Part shown: one piece after another, positions 6,546 through 14,826 of the stretch
How positions within the stretch are numbered: position 1 is the first letter of the stretch
Layout: each line of letters begins with the position of its first letter
Origin: an uncultured Sutterella sp.
Lineage (GTDB): Bacteria > Pseudomonadota > Gammaproteobacteria > Burkholderiales > Burkholderiaceae_F
Assembly (NCBI GenBank): GCA_905206365.1
Contig: CAJLHF010000023.1
Span: forward strand, 1-32,846
Reading direction: 5' to 3'
DNA length: 32,846 nt
Made by a program: the position numbers and the translations under genes
Notes under the pieces: generated by a model
What the model saw: the letters and a program-made list of their open reading frames with translations, nothing else
Told to the model about the DNA's origin: nothing
Databases searched by the model: none

Positions 6546-8075
6546 ATGTCCGAATCCAGCATTGAAATCGGCGCGATGACGAACCGAGGCAAGGTTTTTG
6601 CGCTGATTGCGGGTCCCCTCTTGGGTCTGCTCACTTACTTCCTGCTTCCGACCGAGTACGTCAATGCCGCCGGTGAAACCGTCGCCTTCGCTCACGCGGG
6701 CCGAGCTTGTCTCGGCGTAACCGTCTGGATGGCAGTTTGGTGGTTCACCGAAGCACTCCCCATTGCGGCGACCGCCATGTTGCCGCTCGTGGTCTATCCG
6801 CTCTTGCAGATCGCAACTCCGGCGGCCACGTTCCTCAATTACGCCAACGGTACGATCTTCCTCTTCCTTGGGGGGTTCCTGCTCGCGGCGGCCATCCATC
6901 GCTGGCACCTCGACCGGCGCATCGCACTCCTTACGCTCACGGTTTTCGGCACCAAGCCTTCACAGATGGTGTTCGGGCTCATGTTCGCGACCGCCTTCCT
7001 TTCAGCCTGGGTGTCGAATACCGCGACGGCCGCGATGATGGTTCCGATTGCGGTGGCCGTCATGGGCGTTGTTCGCTCCACGCAGGAAAGCGAAGTGATC
7101 GGCAAGGACGAACATAATTTCGGCGTCTGCATCCTGCTTGCGATTGCATACGGCGCTTCGATCGGCGGCATGGCCACGCTCATCGGTTCGCCCCCGAACG
7201 GGATCTTCGCCCGCTTCGTCGAGCAGACCTACCATACGCCGGTGACGTTCCTCGCTTGGATGAAGGTGGCGCTCCCGGTGGTGGTGATCATGCTGCCCGT
7301 CACGTACCTGCTCCTTACGAAGGTGCTTTTCCGTACGAATCTATCGGGCATCCCGGGGGGGCGCGAATGGGTGAAGCGCGAACTCGCCAAGCTCGGTCCC
7401 ATGTCCAAGGGCGAAAAGGTCGTTCTTGCGGTTTTCCTCCTTGCGGCCTGCTTGTGGATTTTCGGGCCAGTCCTCCGCGGTCTTGAAATCGACGGTGCGA
7501 AGCCCCTCAAGTTCCTCTCGGACGAAGCAATCGCCATGGGCGCGGGTCTTCTTCTCTTTATGATCCCGATCGACGTGCGTCGCGGCGTTCACGCTCTCGA
7601 CTGGTCTTCGGCCAAGGACGTCGTTGCCTGGGACGTGCTCCTGCTCTTCGGCGGCGGTCTCACGATGGCTGCGGTCATCCAGTCGACCGGTGCGGCCGCT
7701 CTGGTGGGCGCTCAGGCTCAGCTCCTTGCCGGTACGAGCGAAGTCGTCATGATGTCGGGTGTTGCGGCGCTGGTGACTTTCGCGACGGAAGTCACCTCGA
7801 ACACGGCCCTGGCCGCCACCATGATGCCGCTCATCGCCGCCGCCGCGGAAAGCCTCAAGATTCATCCAGAAGGGCTTCTCTTTGTGACCGCGATCGCCGC
7901 GTCGTGTGCCTTCATGATGCCGGTAGCCACGCCTCCGAACGCGATTGTCTTCGGGACGGGGCGCCTCAAGATCGGCGAAATGGTCCGTGCGGGGTTCTTC
8001 CTCAACCTGATCGGCGTCGCGGTGGTCGTTCTCTGTTCGATGCTCTTCGGGGGCGGTTTGATTCCGCAGACCTGA
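6546..8075 (+). CDS. DASS-family (SLC13/CitT) anion:sodium symporter
   Basis: A 509-residue inner-membrane carrier with about 12-14 hydrophobic segments. DASS proteins import di- or tricarboxylates (succinate, malate, citrate) with sodium or exchange them. The two diagnostic Ser-Asn-Thr motifs of the re-entrant hairpins are present at 157-159 (SNTATA) and 418-420 (SNTALA), each followed by a substrate loop, GSPPNGIFA and ATPPNAIVFG. The WWFTEALPIAATA segment near residues 65-77 is also typical. The start at 6546 is chosen because CGGAGG lies just upstream; an in-frame upstream start would run through the leader hairpin. The gene stands alone and shares a terminator with convergent lrgB. The exact substrate cannot be read from the sequence. 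Confidence 0.92.
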   Translation: MSESSIEIGAMTNRGKVFALIAGPLLGLLTYFLLPTEYVNAAGETVAFAHAGRACLGVTVWMAVWWFTEALPIAATAMLPLVVYPLLQIATPAATFLNYANGTIFLFLGGFLLAAAIHRWHLDRRIALLTLTVFGTKPSQMVFGLMFATAFLSAWVSNTATAAMMVPIAVAVMGVVRSTQESEVIGKDEHNFGVCILLAIAYGASIGGMATLIGSPPNGIFARFVEQTYHTPVTFLAWMKVALPVVVIMLPVTYLLLTKVLFRTNLSGIPGGREWVKRELAKLGPMSKGEKVVLAVFLLAACLWIFGPVLRGLEIDGAKPLKFLSDEAIAMGAGLLLFMIPIDVRRGVHALDWSSAKDVVAWDVLLLFGGGLTMAAVIQSTGAAALVGAQAQLLAGTSEVVMMSGVAALVTFATEVTSNTALAATMMPLIAAAAESLKIHPEGLLFVTAIAASCAFMMPVATPPNAIVFGTGRLKIGEMVRAGFFLNLIGVAVVVLCSMLFGGGLIPQT

Positions 8076-8100
8076 GGAACGTTCGACCGTAACTGAAAAA

Positions 8101-8136
8101 GAAAAAAGGGAAGACCGTGAGGTCTTCCCTTTTTTC
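8101..8136. terminator. Bidirectional terminator between DASS transporter and lrgB
   Basis: A perfect 16-bp stem (8101-8116 with 8121-8136) with a GTGA loop. The arms begin with an A run and end with a T run on both strands. It lies between two convergent genes, 26 bases after one stop and 23 bases before the other, so it should terminate both. Confidence 0.95.
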
Positions 8137-8158
8137 TCATCGGACGTGAGGCGGACCG

Positions 8159-8893
8159 TCAGTCGCCGAGCCAGGCCAGTACGGGAAGGGCTACGGCGGG
8201 AGCGAGAAACGCCGTGATGATGCCTGCGAGGCCCATCGCCAGGCCGGCAAACGCCCCCGCGCGGTTGCCGATCTGGAAGGCCGCGCCCGCCCCCATGCCG
8301 TGAGCGGCGAGACCGAGCGCGACGCCGCGCACCGGTTCGGAGTGAATGCGGACCAATTGAAAGAGCGGCTTCCCGATGATCGAGCCGAGGATCCCGGTGA
8401 TGACGACGAGCGCCGCAGTAAGGTCGGGCATGCCTCCGATCGATTCGGAAACGCCCATGGCGATCGGTGTGGTGACGGACTTGGGCACCATCGAGAGGAG
8501 GGTCGTGTGCGAGAGTCCGAGCACGTGGCCGATGCCGATTACGGAGAGAATGGCGACGATGCATCCGACGAGAAGCCCGCAGACGAGCGGCAGCCAGAGT
8601 TTCGCGAGTTTCGCACGTTGCTCGTAAAGGGGCACCGCAAGCGCGACCGTGGCGGGACCGAGCAAAAAGTGAATGAAGCTTGCCCCGGAGAAGTACGTGT
8701 CGTAGGAAACGCCCGTCGTTTCCAGAAGGGCGATCAGCCCGGTCACGGCGATAATGATGGGCGAGAGGAGCGGGTTGAAGCGCGCCAGACGAAAAACGTG
8801 CAGTCCGAGCACGTAGAAGAGGAGCGTGATACAGAGCCAGAACGCGGGATTGGTGCCGAGTTCCCCGAACGTATCGAAGAGAGATTGAAGCAT
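8159..8893 (-). CDS. lrgB: LrgB/CidB (YohK)-family membrane protein
   Basis: A 244-residue polytopic inner-membrane protein of the LrgB family. Family hallmarks are seen: NPLLSPIIIAV, FLLGPATVALAVPLY near residues 97-110, SMVPKSVTTPIAM near 154-166 and GLAAHGMGAGAAFQI near 212-226. Members pair with LrgA and were first described as holin/antiholin-like modulators of murein hydrolases; more recently some were shown to handle pyruvate, acetate or glycolate. It is translated right after lrgA with a 3-base gap, so the two are surely one operon. The function here (carboxylate handling or autolysis control) is inference. Confidence 0.93.
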   Translation of the reverse strand: MLQSLFDTFGELGTNPAFWLCITLLFYVLGLHVFRLARFNPLLSPIIIAVTGLIALLETTGVSYDTYFSGASFIHFLLGPATVALAVPLYEQRAKLAKLWLPLVCGLLVGCIVAILSVIGIGHVLGLSHTTLLSMVPKSVTTPIAMGVSESIGGMPDLTAALVVITGILGSIIGKPLFQLVRIHSEPVRGVALGLAAHGMGAGAAFQIGNRAGAFAGLAMGLAGIITAFLAPAVALPVLAWLGD

Positions 8894-8896
8894 GGT

Positions 8897-9253
8897 TCAG
8901 TCCTCGTCGGAGAGGTGCATGCGCTTTTGAACCCAGAGGATGGTCCAGGCGGTGGCGAGCATGGCGAGAATCGTGGAGAGAACGATAGTGACGGCGATGG
9001 CAATGCCTTCCGTAAGGAAGCGGTCGACGTGTCGCATGATGCCCACGCCTGCGGGTACGAACAGGAGCGACAGATTGGCAAGCAGAACGCCCGCCGTCGG
9101 GCGAACGGAATCGATCAGGTTGTCCTTCAGCAGGAAGGCGAAAAGCATGAACACCATGCCGAGGACCGGGCCGGGAACCGGCAGGCCGAAAAGGCGGGCG
9201 ACGAGCTCGCCTGCAACCTGAAACAACAAAACGAGCGTGATTGAGGAAAGCAT
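8897..9253 (-). CDS. lrgA: LrgA/CidA (YohJ)-family holin-like protein
   Basis: A 118-residue protein with four hydrophobic segments and a short charged C-terminus. The LrgA signature is clear: FQVAGELVARLFGLPVPGPV near residues 11-30, then the FVPAGVGIMRH stretch near 65-75. It is the small partner of LrgB and overexpressed relatives form oligomeric membrane pores. ATG at 9253 is the only sensible start; the Shine-Dalgarno is weak. First gene of the lrgA-lrgB pair, divergent from the S4-domain gene at 9376 across 122 bases. Confidence 0.92.
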   Translation of the reverse strand: MLSSITLVLLFQVAGELVARLFGLPVPGPVLGMVFMLFAFLLKDNLIDSVRPTAGVLLANLSLLFVPAGVGIMRHVDRFLTEGIAIAVTIVLSTILAMLATAWTILWVQKRMHLSDED

Positions 9254-9375
9254 GTGCCTGGGGAAAACGATGACGTCAGAGTATTGACTGGGCGATAATT
9301 GGGAAGGTGCGATTGTGGCACTTTTGTCTTTCGCTCGCGTTGCGGGCGTCAGATATTTGACCCGAAGGATTGACC

Positions 9376-9594
9376 ATGGACAAAGTTTTTGAGGTGCGCG
9401 GCGATTACATCACGCTCGACGCGTTTTTGAAGGCGACCGGAGCGGCCGACTCGGGCGCGCACGCCAAGGAGCGCGTTTTGGCAGGAGACGTGAAGGTCGA
9501 CGGCGAGGTTGAGTTGCGTCGGGGTCGTAAACTGCGCGGCGGCGAAACGGTCGAAGTTGACGCCGAGCGTTGGACCGTCAAGTCCGCCGGCTGA
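9376..9594 (+). CDS. Small S4-domain RNA-binding protein (YbcJ-like)
   Basis: A 72-residue protein consisting almost only of an S4-like RNA-binding fold. The core SGAHAKERVLAGDVKVDGEV followed by RRGRKLRGGETV matches the YbcJ family, whose E. coli member is of the same size. Such proteins bind structured RNA and often associate with ribosomes, but the exact role is unknown. The start ATG at 9376 has AAGGA 7 bases upstream; a TTG two codons earlier is less likely. It lies 50 bases before the GntR regulator on the same strand and may be co-transcribed with it. Confidence 0.85.
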   Translation: MDKVFEVRGDYITLDAFLKATGAADSGAHAKERVLAGDVKVDGEVELRRGRKLRGGETVEVDAERWTVKSAG

Positions 9595-9644
9595 GCCCTC
9601 GGTACACTGTCCTCTTCTTTCCACGTCTGCCCGCACGATCCGCT

Positions 9645-10406
9645 ATGTTCGAACCCGCCGTCTCTTACGTTCCCTTGAATTACTCCGAAGGTTTTGCCCG
9701 CCAGCCGCTCTACAGCCAGGTGCGCCAGCACCTCCTGAAGGAGCTTGCTCGAGGCGTCTGGCGTGCGGGCGACATGCTCCCAGCCGAGAAAGAGTTGGCG
9801 CAAAAGCTCGGCGTCTCGCTCGGGACCGTGCGCAAGGCCGTCGCATCGCTCGCGGACGAAGGGGTGCTCTGCCGCAAGCAAGGGCTCGGTACCTTCGTGC
9901 AGAGCTTTCGGATGAGCGCGTACACGAACCAGTTCCACCGGTTCTTCTATGACAAAACCAACGACATCGTCCCCTTCACGATGAGGCTCGTGCGGTACGA
10001 AACCGTGTCCGCCGAGCAGGCGCTCGTCGCCGCGGAGGTGCTCGGGCTTGCTCCCGAGGCCCGTGTCATTCACGCCCTGCGCGTCTATTCCTGGATGAAC
10101 GAAGACGTGGGCATCTCGGAATTGTGGTTACCTGCCGAACGCTTCTCCCGCATGACGCAGCAGAACCTCGCCAACCACGAGGGGAGTCTCTATTCCTATT
10201 ACGAAACGGAGCTCGGCGTGACGATCGTCGACACGCACGACCGGATCAAAGCGAAGTGTTTCACGTGGAAGCAGGCTTCGATCGGACGCTTCCAGGTGGG
10301 CGCACCCTATCTCGAACTCACCCGCGTCGGCTACACCTACGGGAATGAGCCTGTTGAATATCGCCTCTCCTATTGTTCGAGCGAAAAATTCCACATGGTG
10401 ATGTAA
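9645..10406 (+). CDS. GntR-family transcriptional regulator (HutC/UTRA subfamily)
   Basis: A 253-residue regulator. The N-terminal winged helix-turn-helix spans about residues 20-86 (PLYSQVRQHLLKEL, MLPAEKELAQKLGVSLGTVRKA, EGVLCRKQGLGTFV), the classic GntR pattern. The rest, about 100-245, fits the UTRA ligand-binding domain, including the HALRVYSW and ELWLPAERFSRM stretches and a late RVGYTYGNEPVEYRLSY. Ligands of this subfamily are small metabolites such as sugars, amino acids or urocanate; none can be deduced here. The start ATG at 9645 has no clear Shine-Dalgarno. The next gene downstream, an M20 peptidase, is a plausible target (inference). Confidence 0.9.
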   Translation: MFEPAVSYVPLNYSEGFARQPLYSQVRQHLLKELARGVWRAGDMLPAEKELAQKLGVSLGTVRKAVASLADEGVLCRKQGLGTFVQSFRMSAYTNQFHRFFYDKTNDIVPFTMRLVRYETVSAEQALVAAEVLGLAPEARVIHALRVYSWMNEDVGISELWLPAERFSRMTQQNLANHEGSLYSYYETELGVTIVDTHDRIKAKCFTWKQASIGRFQVGAPYLELTRVGYTYGNEPVEYRLSYCSSEKFHMVM

Positions 10407-10416
10407 CACAGCGCGT

Positions 10417-10432
10417 GTCCGCTCGTACGGAC
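10417..10432. promoter_or_regulatory. Inverted repeat upstream of the M20 peptidase gene
   Basis: GTCCG at 10417-10421 is mirrored by CGGAC at 10428-10432 with a 6-base spacer. It lies in the 182-base gap between the GntR regulator and the peptidase, about 157 bases before the start codon. It could be an operator for the neighbouring regulator, but short GC-rich palindromes arise easily by chance. Confidence 0.2.
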
Positions 10433-10588
10433 TAAGGGTTATCACCTGGTCTTCTGTAAAATCCAAGAGTTCGGGGATTTCCTCTCCGTCGGGGGCGCCC
10501 TCGCCCCTATGATGAGGAAACGCGCGGAGGGCCGTAGCCCGCCGCTCTTCGTATGTCCTTTCACAGGGTTCAGAAGGAGACCATAGAC

Positions 10589-11860
10589 ATGTCCGTACCT
10601 CAGCTTCCCGCCGTCGATTCGATCATCACCGAGGCCGTCGCCGCCGTGGCCGCCAGCGAAAAGGGTCGACGCGCTCTGCAGATCGCGCTCGACGAAGTCG
10701 ATCGCGCCATGCTCGAGCAGATCGAGCTCTGCGAAATCGAAGCGCCCACGTTCGCCGAAGAAAAGCGCGCCGCCCGACTCGCCGAACTGCTTCGTGCCTA
10801 CGGCCTGAAGGACGTGGTGATCGACCCGATCGGCAACGTCGTCGGTCGTCGTCCGGGGCGTGGCAACGGTCCCGTCCTCGCACTCGGCGCCCATATGGAC
10901 AGCGTTTTCCCGGCCGGTACGAACGTCAAGGTTCGCCGCGAAGGCAACCGCTACATCGCTCCGGGGATCGGCGACAACTGCACGGGGTTGCGCACGCTCC
11001 TGCAGATTCTGCGCATGTTTGAGATCGCCGGCATCGAAACCGAAGGTGACATTCTTTTCGTCGGCACCGTCGGCGAAGAAGGCAATGGTGACATCCGCGG
11101 TTCCAAGGATCTCTGCAACGGCAAGCGTCACCTCGACGGTTTCATCGCGATCGACTCGACCGACGTGGGTCGCATTCTGCGCGGTGCTACGGGCTCGCAC
11201 CGCTGGCGCATTTCGGTCGACGGCCGCGGCGGTCACTCGTACGCAAAGTTCGGCGCCTGCCCTTCGGCCGTGCACGCCATCTGCCGCGCGGGTGCCAAGA
11301 TCGCCGACTTTGAAGTGCCGAAGGATCCGAAGACCACTTTCACGATCGGTACGATGAAGGGCGGTACCTCGGTCAACACGATCGCAGCGCACGCCGAAGT
11401 TGACGTCGACATGCGCAGTGTCGACAACGACGAACTGCTGAAGCTCGAAGCTCGCGTGCTCAAGGCTTTTGAAGAAGCGGTCGCCGAAGAAAACGCCCGT
11501 TGGGGCATCGAGGGGGGCGAATACGAACTGAAGCTCACGACGACGCAGATCGGGAACCGTCCGGCGGGGATGCGTCCCGATAGCTGCCCCGTGCTCCAGA
11601 GCGCCCGCGCTGCTCAGGCGCAACTCGGCATCGAGCTGACGTCCTATGTCTGCTCGTCGACCGACGCGAACGCGCCGATGAGCCTCGGTATTCCGTCGAC
11701 CTGTCTCTCGACGGGCGGCATCGGCGTCAACGCTCACTCGCTCACCGAGTACTTCGACATGGTGGATACGCACCTCGGTCCGCAGCTTATCTTCCTTACG
11801 GCGGCCGCCCTGGTGGGGGCCTGCGGTGTGAAGCCCGTGTTGCCGATCCGCGAAGGCTGA
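10589..11860 (+). CDS. M20-family metallopeptidase/deacylase
   Basis: A 423-residue zinc-dependent hydrolase of the M20 family (peptidase T, ArgE, dipeptidases). Metal ligands are all visible: H102 and D104 in GAHMDSV, the bridging Asp in GIGDNCTG, the Glu-Glu pair in GTVGEEGNGD, the Asp in AIDSTD, and the final His in GVNAHSLTEYFDM. The dimerisation (lid) domain lies between, beginning near GSHRWRISVDGRGGHSYAKFG. No signal peptide is seen, so it is cytoplasmic and probably cleaves small peptides or N-acyl amino acids. The start ATG at 10589 has AGAAGGAGA about 8 bases upstream; a start 12 codons earlier lacks this. Monocistronic, ending at a strong terminator. Confidence 0.93.
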   Translation: MSVPQLPAVDSIITEAVAAVAASEKGRRALQIALDEVDRAMLEQIELCEIEAPTFAEEKRAARLAELLRAYGLKDVVIDPIGNVVGRRPGRGNGPVLALGAHMDSVFPAGTNVKVRREGNRYIAPGIGDNCTGLRTLLQILRMFEIAGIETEGDILFVGTVGEEGNGDIRGSKDLCNGKRHLDGFIAIDSTDVGRILRGATGSHRWRISVDGRGGHSYAKFGACPSAVHAICRAGAKIADFEVPKDPKTTFTIGTMKGGTSVNTIAAHAEVDVDMRSVDNDELLKLEARVLKAFEEAVAEENARWGIEGGEYELKLTTTQIGNRPAGMRPDSCPVLQSARAAQAQLGIELTSYVCSSTDANAPMSLGIPSTCLSTGGIGVNAHSLTEYFDMVDTHLGPQLIFLTAAALVGACGVKPVLPIREG

Positions 11861-11935
11861 GTGCCCGTACGGATGCCCCTCGTCCCCGATGAGGGTGGGG
11901 CGCGCGGAGGCTGCAAACGGCACGAAGCCGCAACG

Positions 11936-11969
11936 AAAAGGGCGCCTTCCGAAAGGGAGGCGCCCTTTT
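11936..11969. terminator. Bidirectional terminator between M20 peptidase and fadD
   Basis: A 15-bp stem with one G-T wobble (11936-11950 with 11955-11969) and a stable GAAA tetraloop; the outer pairs are AAAA/TTTT so both strands end in T. It serves the plus-strand peptidase gene and the minus-strand acyl-CoA ligase gene. Confidence 0.93.
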
Positions 11970-11987
11970 GCTCATGCGGCTCGGACG

Positions 11988-13667
11988 TTATTGGAGGTCC
12001 TTCAATTCACGGCGAAGGATCTTCCCGACCGCGGTCTTCGGGAGTTGATCGACGAAGACGATGACGTGCGGGATCTTGTAGCCTGTCAACTGCGTGCGGC
12101 AATACTTCTTCACATCGTCGGCCGTGATTGCGGGGTCCTTTCTGACGATGACGGCCTTCACCGTTTCGCCCGACTTGGCCGAGGGAACGCCGACGACCCC
12201 CACTTCGAGCACGCCCGGCATCGAGGCGATGACGTTTTCGACTTCGTTCGGGTACACGTTGAAGCCCGAGACGAGAATCATGTCCTTCATACGGTCGGTA
12301 ATGGTGATTACGCCGCGCGCGTTCATGTAGCCGACGTCACCCGTACGCAACCACCCGTCGCGCATGACGTTGGCGGTTTCTTCGGGCTTTTGCCAGTAGC
12401 CTTGCATCACCTGAGGACCGCGCACGCAGATTTCCCCGGTGTACTCGGGGATTTGTGCCTCGTCGGGGCAACAGCCGAGATCGCGGAAGCCTTCGCCGCG
12501 GATGGAGACTTCCGTTGACGGAAGCGGCACGCCGACCGAGCCGTCCCAGGGGGCGTTCGGAATGTTGCCGCACACGCCTGGGCTACATTCCGTGAGACCG
12601 TAGGCTTCGAGAATGTTGCTCCCGGTCTGGGCTTTCCAATTTTCAGCCACGGTGCGCTGCACCTGCGTGCCGCCGCCCGCCGTCATCTTGAGACGCGTAA
12701 AGCGGTGCGAGCGGAAGGTTTCGTTGCGCAACAGCGCGGCAAAGAGGGTGTTGACCCCGATGATCACAGAGAAGTTCCACTTCACGCATTCTTTGGCAAG
12801 CCCGTCGATGTCGCGTGGATTCGTAATGAGCACCATCGTTGCGGCCCACTGCGTGAAGACGAGCGTCGCCGTGAGGGAGAAAATGTGGTAGAGGGGCAGG
12901 GCCGTCATCACGACTTCTTCGCCTTCGCGGAAGGTGCTCGAAATCCAGGCGCCCACTTGCTGCAGGTTCGCGATCACGTTGCGGTGCGTGAGTATGGCCC
13001 CTTTCGAGACGCCGGTTGTGCCACCCGTGTACTGCAGGAAGGCGATGTCGGTGTTGCGGATTTCATGGGGCTTGAAGCCTGCGGTGCGCCCCTGGGCAAG
13101 CGCGTCGTTAAAGCGCACGGCCTGCGGCAGGTTGTAGGGCGGAACCATCTTTTTGATGCGACGCACGACGAAGTTGACAAGCGTGCGCTTCACGAACGGG
13201 AAAAGATCCCCCACGGCTGTGGTCACGACGTGACGGCAGGGCGTGTCGGGGAGGGCCTTTTCCAGCGTACGGGCGAAGTTTTCGATGATGACGATGGCCT
13301 TCGCGCCCGAATCGCGAAGCGTGTGATTGACTTCGCGGGCCGTGTAAAGCGGGTTGACGTTCACGACGACCATACCCGCACGCAGACAGCCGAAGACGGC
13401 TACGACGTACTGAAGGAGGTTCGGCATCATGATCGCGACGCGATCCCCGGGCACGAGGCCGAGGCTTTGCAGGTAGGCGGCGAAGTCCCGGGTGAGGGCG
13501 CTCATTTGGCTGTACGTGACGTTCACGCCCATGTTGGAGTAGCCCGCGCGATCGGGGAATTTGCGGGCCGACTCGTCGAGGACGGCCGGAAGACTGGCGA
13601 ATCGGTCGGGGTCGATTTCGTGCGGAACGCCTTCAGGATAGGCGTTGTACCAAATGCGATCGGTCAT
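11988..13667 (-). CDS. fadD: Long-chain fatty acyl-CoA ligase
   Basis: FadD activates fatty acids to acyl-CoA via an acyl-adenylate, at the inner face of the cytoplasmic membrane. The 559-residue product has the E. coli FadD size and N-terminus (IWYNAYP, VPHEIDPDRF). Adenylate-forming motifs are present: YTGGTTGVSKG at 213-223, the EAYGLTECSP motif, TGDVGYMNARG, and DRMKDMILVSGFNVYPNEVE. The catalytic lysine is in GKILRRELK near the C-terminus. The start ATG at 13667 matches the family; an in-frame start 15 codons upstream would add an atypical leader. No strong Shine-Dalgarno is seen at either. It is monocistronic, and an inverted repeat lies about 100-130 bases upstream. Confidence 0.95.
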   Translation of the reverse strand: MTDRIWYNAYPEGVPHEIDPDRFASLPAVLDESARKFPDRAGYSNMGVNVTYSQMSALTRDFAAYLQSLGLVPGDRVAIMMPNLLQYVVAVFGCLRAGMVVVNVNPLYTAREVNHTLRDSGAKAIVIIENFARTLEKALPDTPCRHVVTTAVGDLFPFVKRTLVNFVVRRIKKMVPPYNLPQAVRFNDALAQGRTAGFKPHEIRNTDIAFLQYTGGTTGVSKGAILTHRNVIANLQQVGAWISSTFREGEEVVMTALPLYHIFSLTATLVFTQWAATMVLITNPRDIDGLAKECVKWNFSVIIGVNTLFAALLRNETFRSHRFTRLKMTAGGGTQVQRTVAENWKAQTGSNILEAYGLTECSPGVCGNIPNAPWDGSVGVPLPSTEVSIRGEGFRDLGCCPDEAQIPEYTGEICVRGPQVMQGYWQKPEETANVMRDGWLRTGDVGYMNARGVITITDRMKDMILVSGFNVYPNEVENVIASMPGVLEVGVVGVPSAKSGETVKAVIVRKDPAITADDVKKYCRTQLTGYKIPHVIVFVDQLPKTAVGKILRRELKDLQ

Positions 13668-13770
13668 GGGTAATGTATGTAGAGCGAATATTCGGGCCGG
13701 AAGCGCCGGCAACGGGGCGAAGCCCTCTCTCGTAACATAAAGTGTAGGAGTTCGAATTCTCCGAAATCGT

Positions 13771-13796
13771 CCTCAGGATACAGTGTTTTCCTGAGG
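13771..13796. promoter_or_regulatory. Perfect 8-bp inverted repeat upstream of fadD (possible operator)
   Basis: CCTCAGGA at 13771-13778 is mirrored exactly by TCCTGAGG at 13789-13796 with a 10-base AT-rich centre. It is 104 bases upstream of the fadD start, in the position expected for promoter control. It does not match an E. coli FadR site that I can recognise. It could also act as a hairpin downstream of hemG, but that gene already has a terminator nearer its stop. Confidence 0.35.
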
Positions 13797-13823
13797 GTCG
13801 CGCACTCGACCGAGGCTCGTCGA

Positions 13824-13863
13824 ACGAAAAAACCGGCCGAAACCCTCGCAGGGGTCGGCCGGT
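13824..13863 (-). terminator. Rho-independent terminator after hemG
   Basis: On the minus strand a 9-bp GC-rich stem (13832-13840 with 13855-13863), with further weak pairing inside, is followed by a TTTTTT tail (complement of 13826-13831). It lies 48 bases after the hemG stop, separating hemG from fadD. Confidence 0.88.
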
Positions 13864-13911
13864 CGGCATCGGAGAGCGCTCGGGCTCTCCTGGGCGAATG
13901 CGCTCGAGTGC

Positions 13912-14451
13912 TCAGGCCTGAAGCGTGAGGCAGTGACGGGCGTATTCCTTGACATCTTCCCAGTCCGTGTAATCGATCACGGCCGTGGGTTCCGTCGGGC
14001 CCTTCGTCATCTTCATGATCATTTGGATCATCTTGACGTCGAGCCAGTTCCAGTTCGGATAGTCGACCTTGCCCGCGAAGCAGTGGGCGTCCTTCGGTTT
14101 CCAAGGATTGTTTTCGAGGAACTTGCGGCAGTATACGTTGCCTTCCGGCGTGCACTTGGCGGGCGTTCGGGCCACGACCGAGACGCAGAAGAAGCTGTTC
14201 GCCTTGGCGTCGAGCACGGACTTGTACTTGTTGACGAAGCCCACGAATTCGCGACGGAACTTCCCGTAAAGGACCGGGGCGCCGGCGATGATGAGGTCGT
14301 ACTTGTTCCAGTCGACACCCTCGCGGTCGGCTTCAACGACGTCCATGAGATCGGCCTGATTGCCTTCGGCAACCACCGTTTCCCAAATGCGGCGGGCGAT
14401 TCGAGCCGTGTGGCCGGAACGGCTCTGATAAAGAACGAGCACCGTCTTCAT
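13912..14451 (-). CDS. hemG: HemG, menaquinone-dependent protoporphyrinogen IX oxidase
   Basis: HemG is a flavodoxin-like FMN enzyme at the inner membrane that oxidises protoporphyrinogen IX to protoporphyrin IX and passes electrons to quinones, so haem can be made without oxygen. The 179-residue product (E. coli 181) has the FMN phosphate loop YQSRSGHTARIA near residues 8-19, the IIAGAPVLYGKF stretch, and the long-chain insert that separates HemG from ordinary flavodoxins (VVARTPAKCTPEGNVYCRKFL near 93-113). The C-terminal MIMKMTKG and YTDWEDV stretches also match. The start ATG at 14451 has GGAGA 8 bases upstream. It is monocistronic. HemG is best known from gammaproteobacteria, so its presence here suggests old transfer. 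Confidence 0.92.
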   Translation of the reverse strand: MKTVLVLYQSRSGHTARIARRIWETVVAEGNQADLMDVVEADREGVDWNKYDLIIAGAPVLYGKFRREFVGFVNKYKSVLDAKANSFFCVSVVARTPAKCTPEGNVYCRKFLENNPWKPKDAHCFAGKVDYPNWNWLDVKMIQMIMKMTKGPTEPTAVIDYTDWEDVKEYARHCLTLQA

Positions 14452-14826
14452 TGTGTATCTCCATAGGCGACCTGCGGGTCGGGCGACAGCCGCCTTGATT
14501 GTATTCGAGGTTCTTCGGATTGCGTGCCGGGCGGTTGAGTCTTCGAAAAGGACCTTGCGCCACAACCTCGTCATGATAATGAGCTTTGATTGAACATGCC
14601 TTAAGAGTTGCACGCAAAGCATGTAGCCGCCGAATTTCGCCTCAAGAAAAGCCGCCTGCTCGAACATCGGCCGAAGCCGTGCGGTGATACAATCCGAAGC
14701 CTCAAGCTAGGGCAAGCTCCGTGATTTTTCTCATGAGATGCTTTGCCGAAGATGAATTTTAAAGGGCGGCAACATCGTCGTTGCGGTACGTTTCCGCGGT
14801 CGATCCGCCCGAGTCACTGGATACTT
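14452..14826. other. 375-bp divergent intergenic region between hemG and infA
   Basis: I see no gene. An in-frame extension of hemG up to 14667 lacks family similarity and normal codon use. A TACAAT -10-like hexamer lies at 14688-14693 on the plus strand, 134 bases before infA, but its -35 is poor. A short repeat AGCT-N6-AGCT follows near 14705. Shine-Dalgarno signals for infA are weak. Confidence 0.5.

Noticed and set aside
14452..14667. Upstream extension of the hemG reading frame by 72 codons
   Set aside because: HemG homologues begin at MKTVLVLY; ATG 14451 has a good Shine-Dalgarno and the extension has no family similarity.
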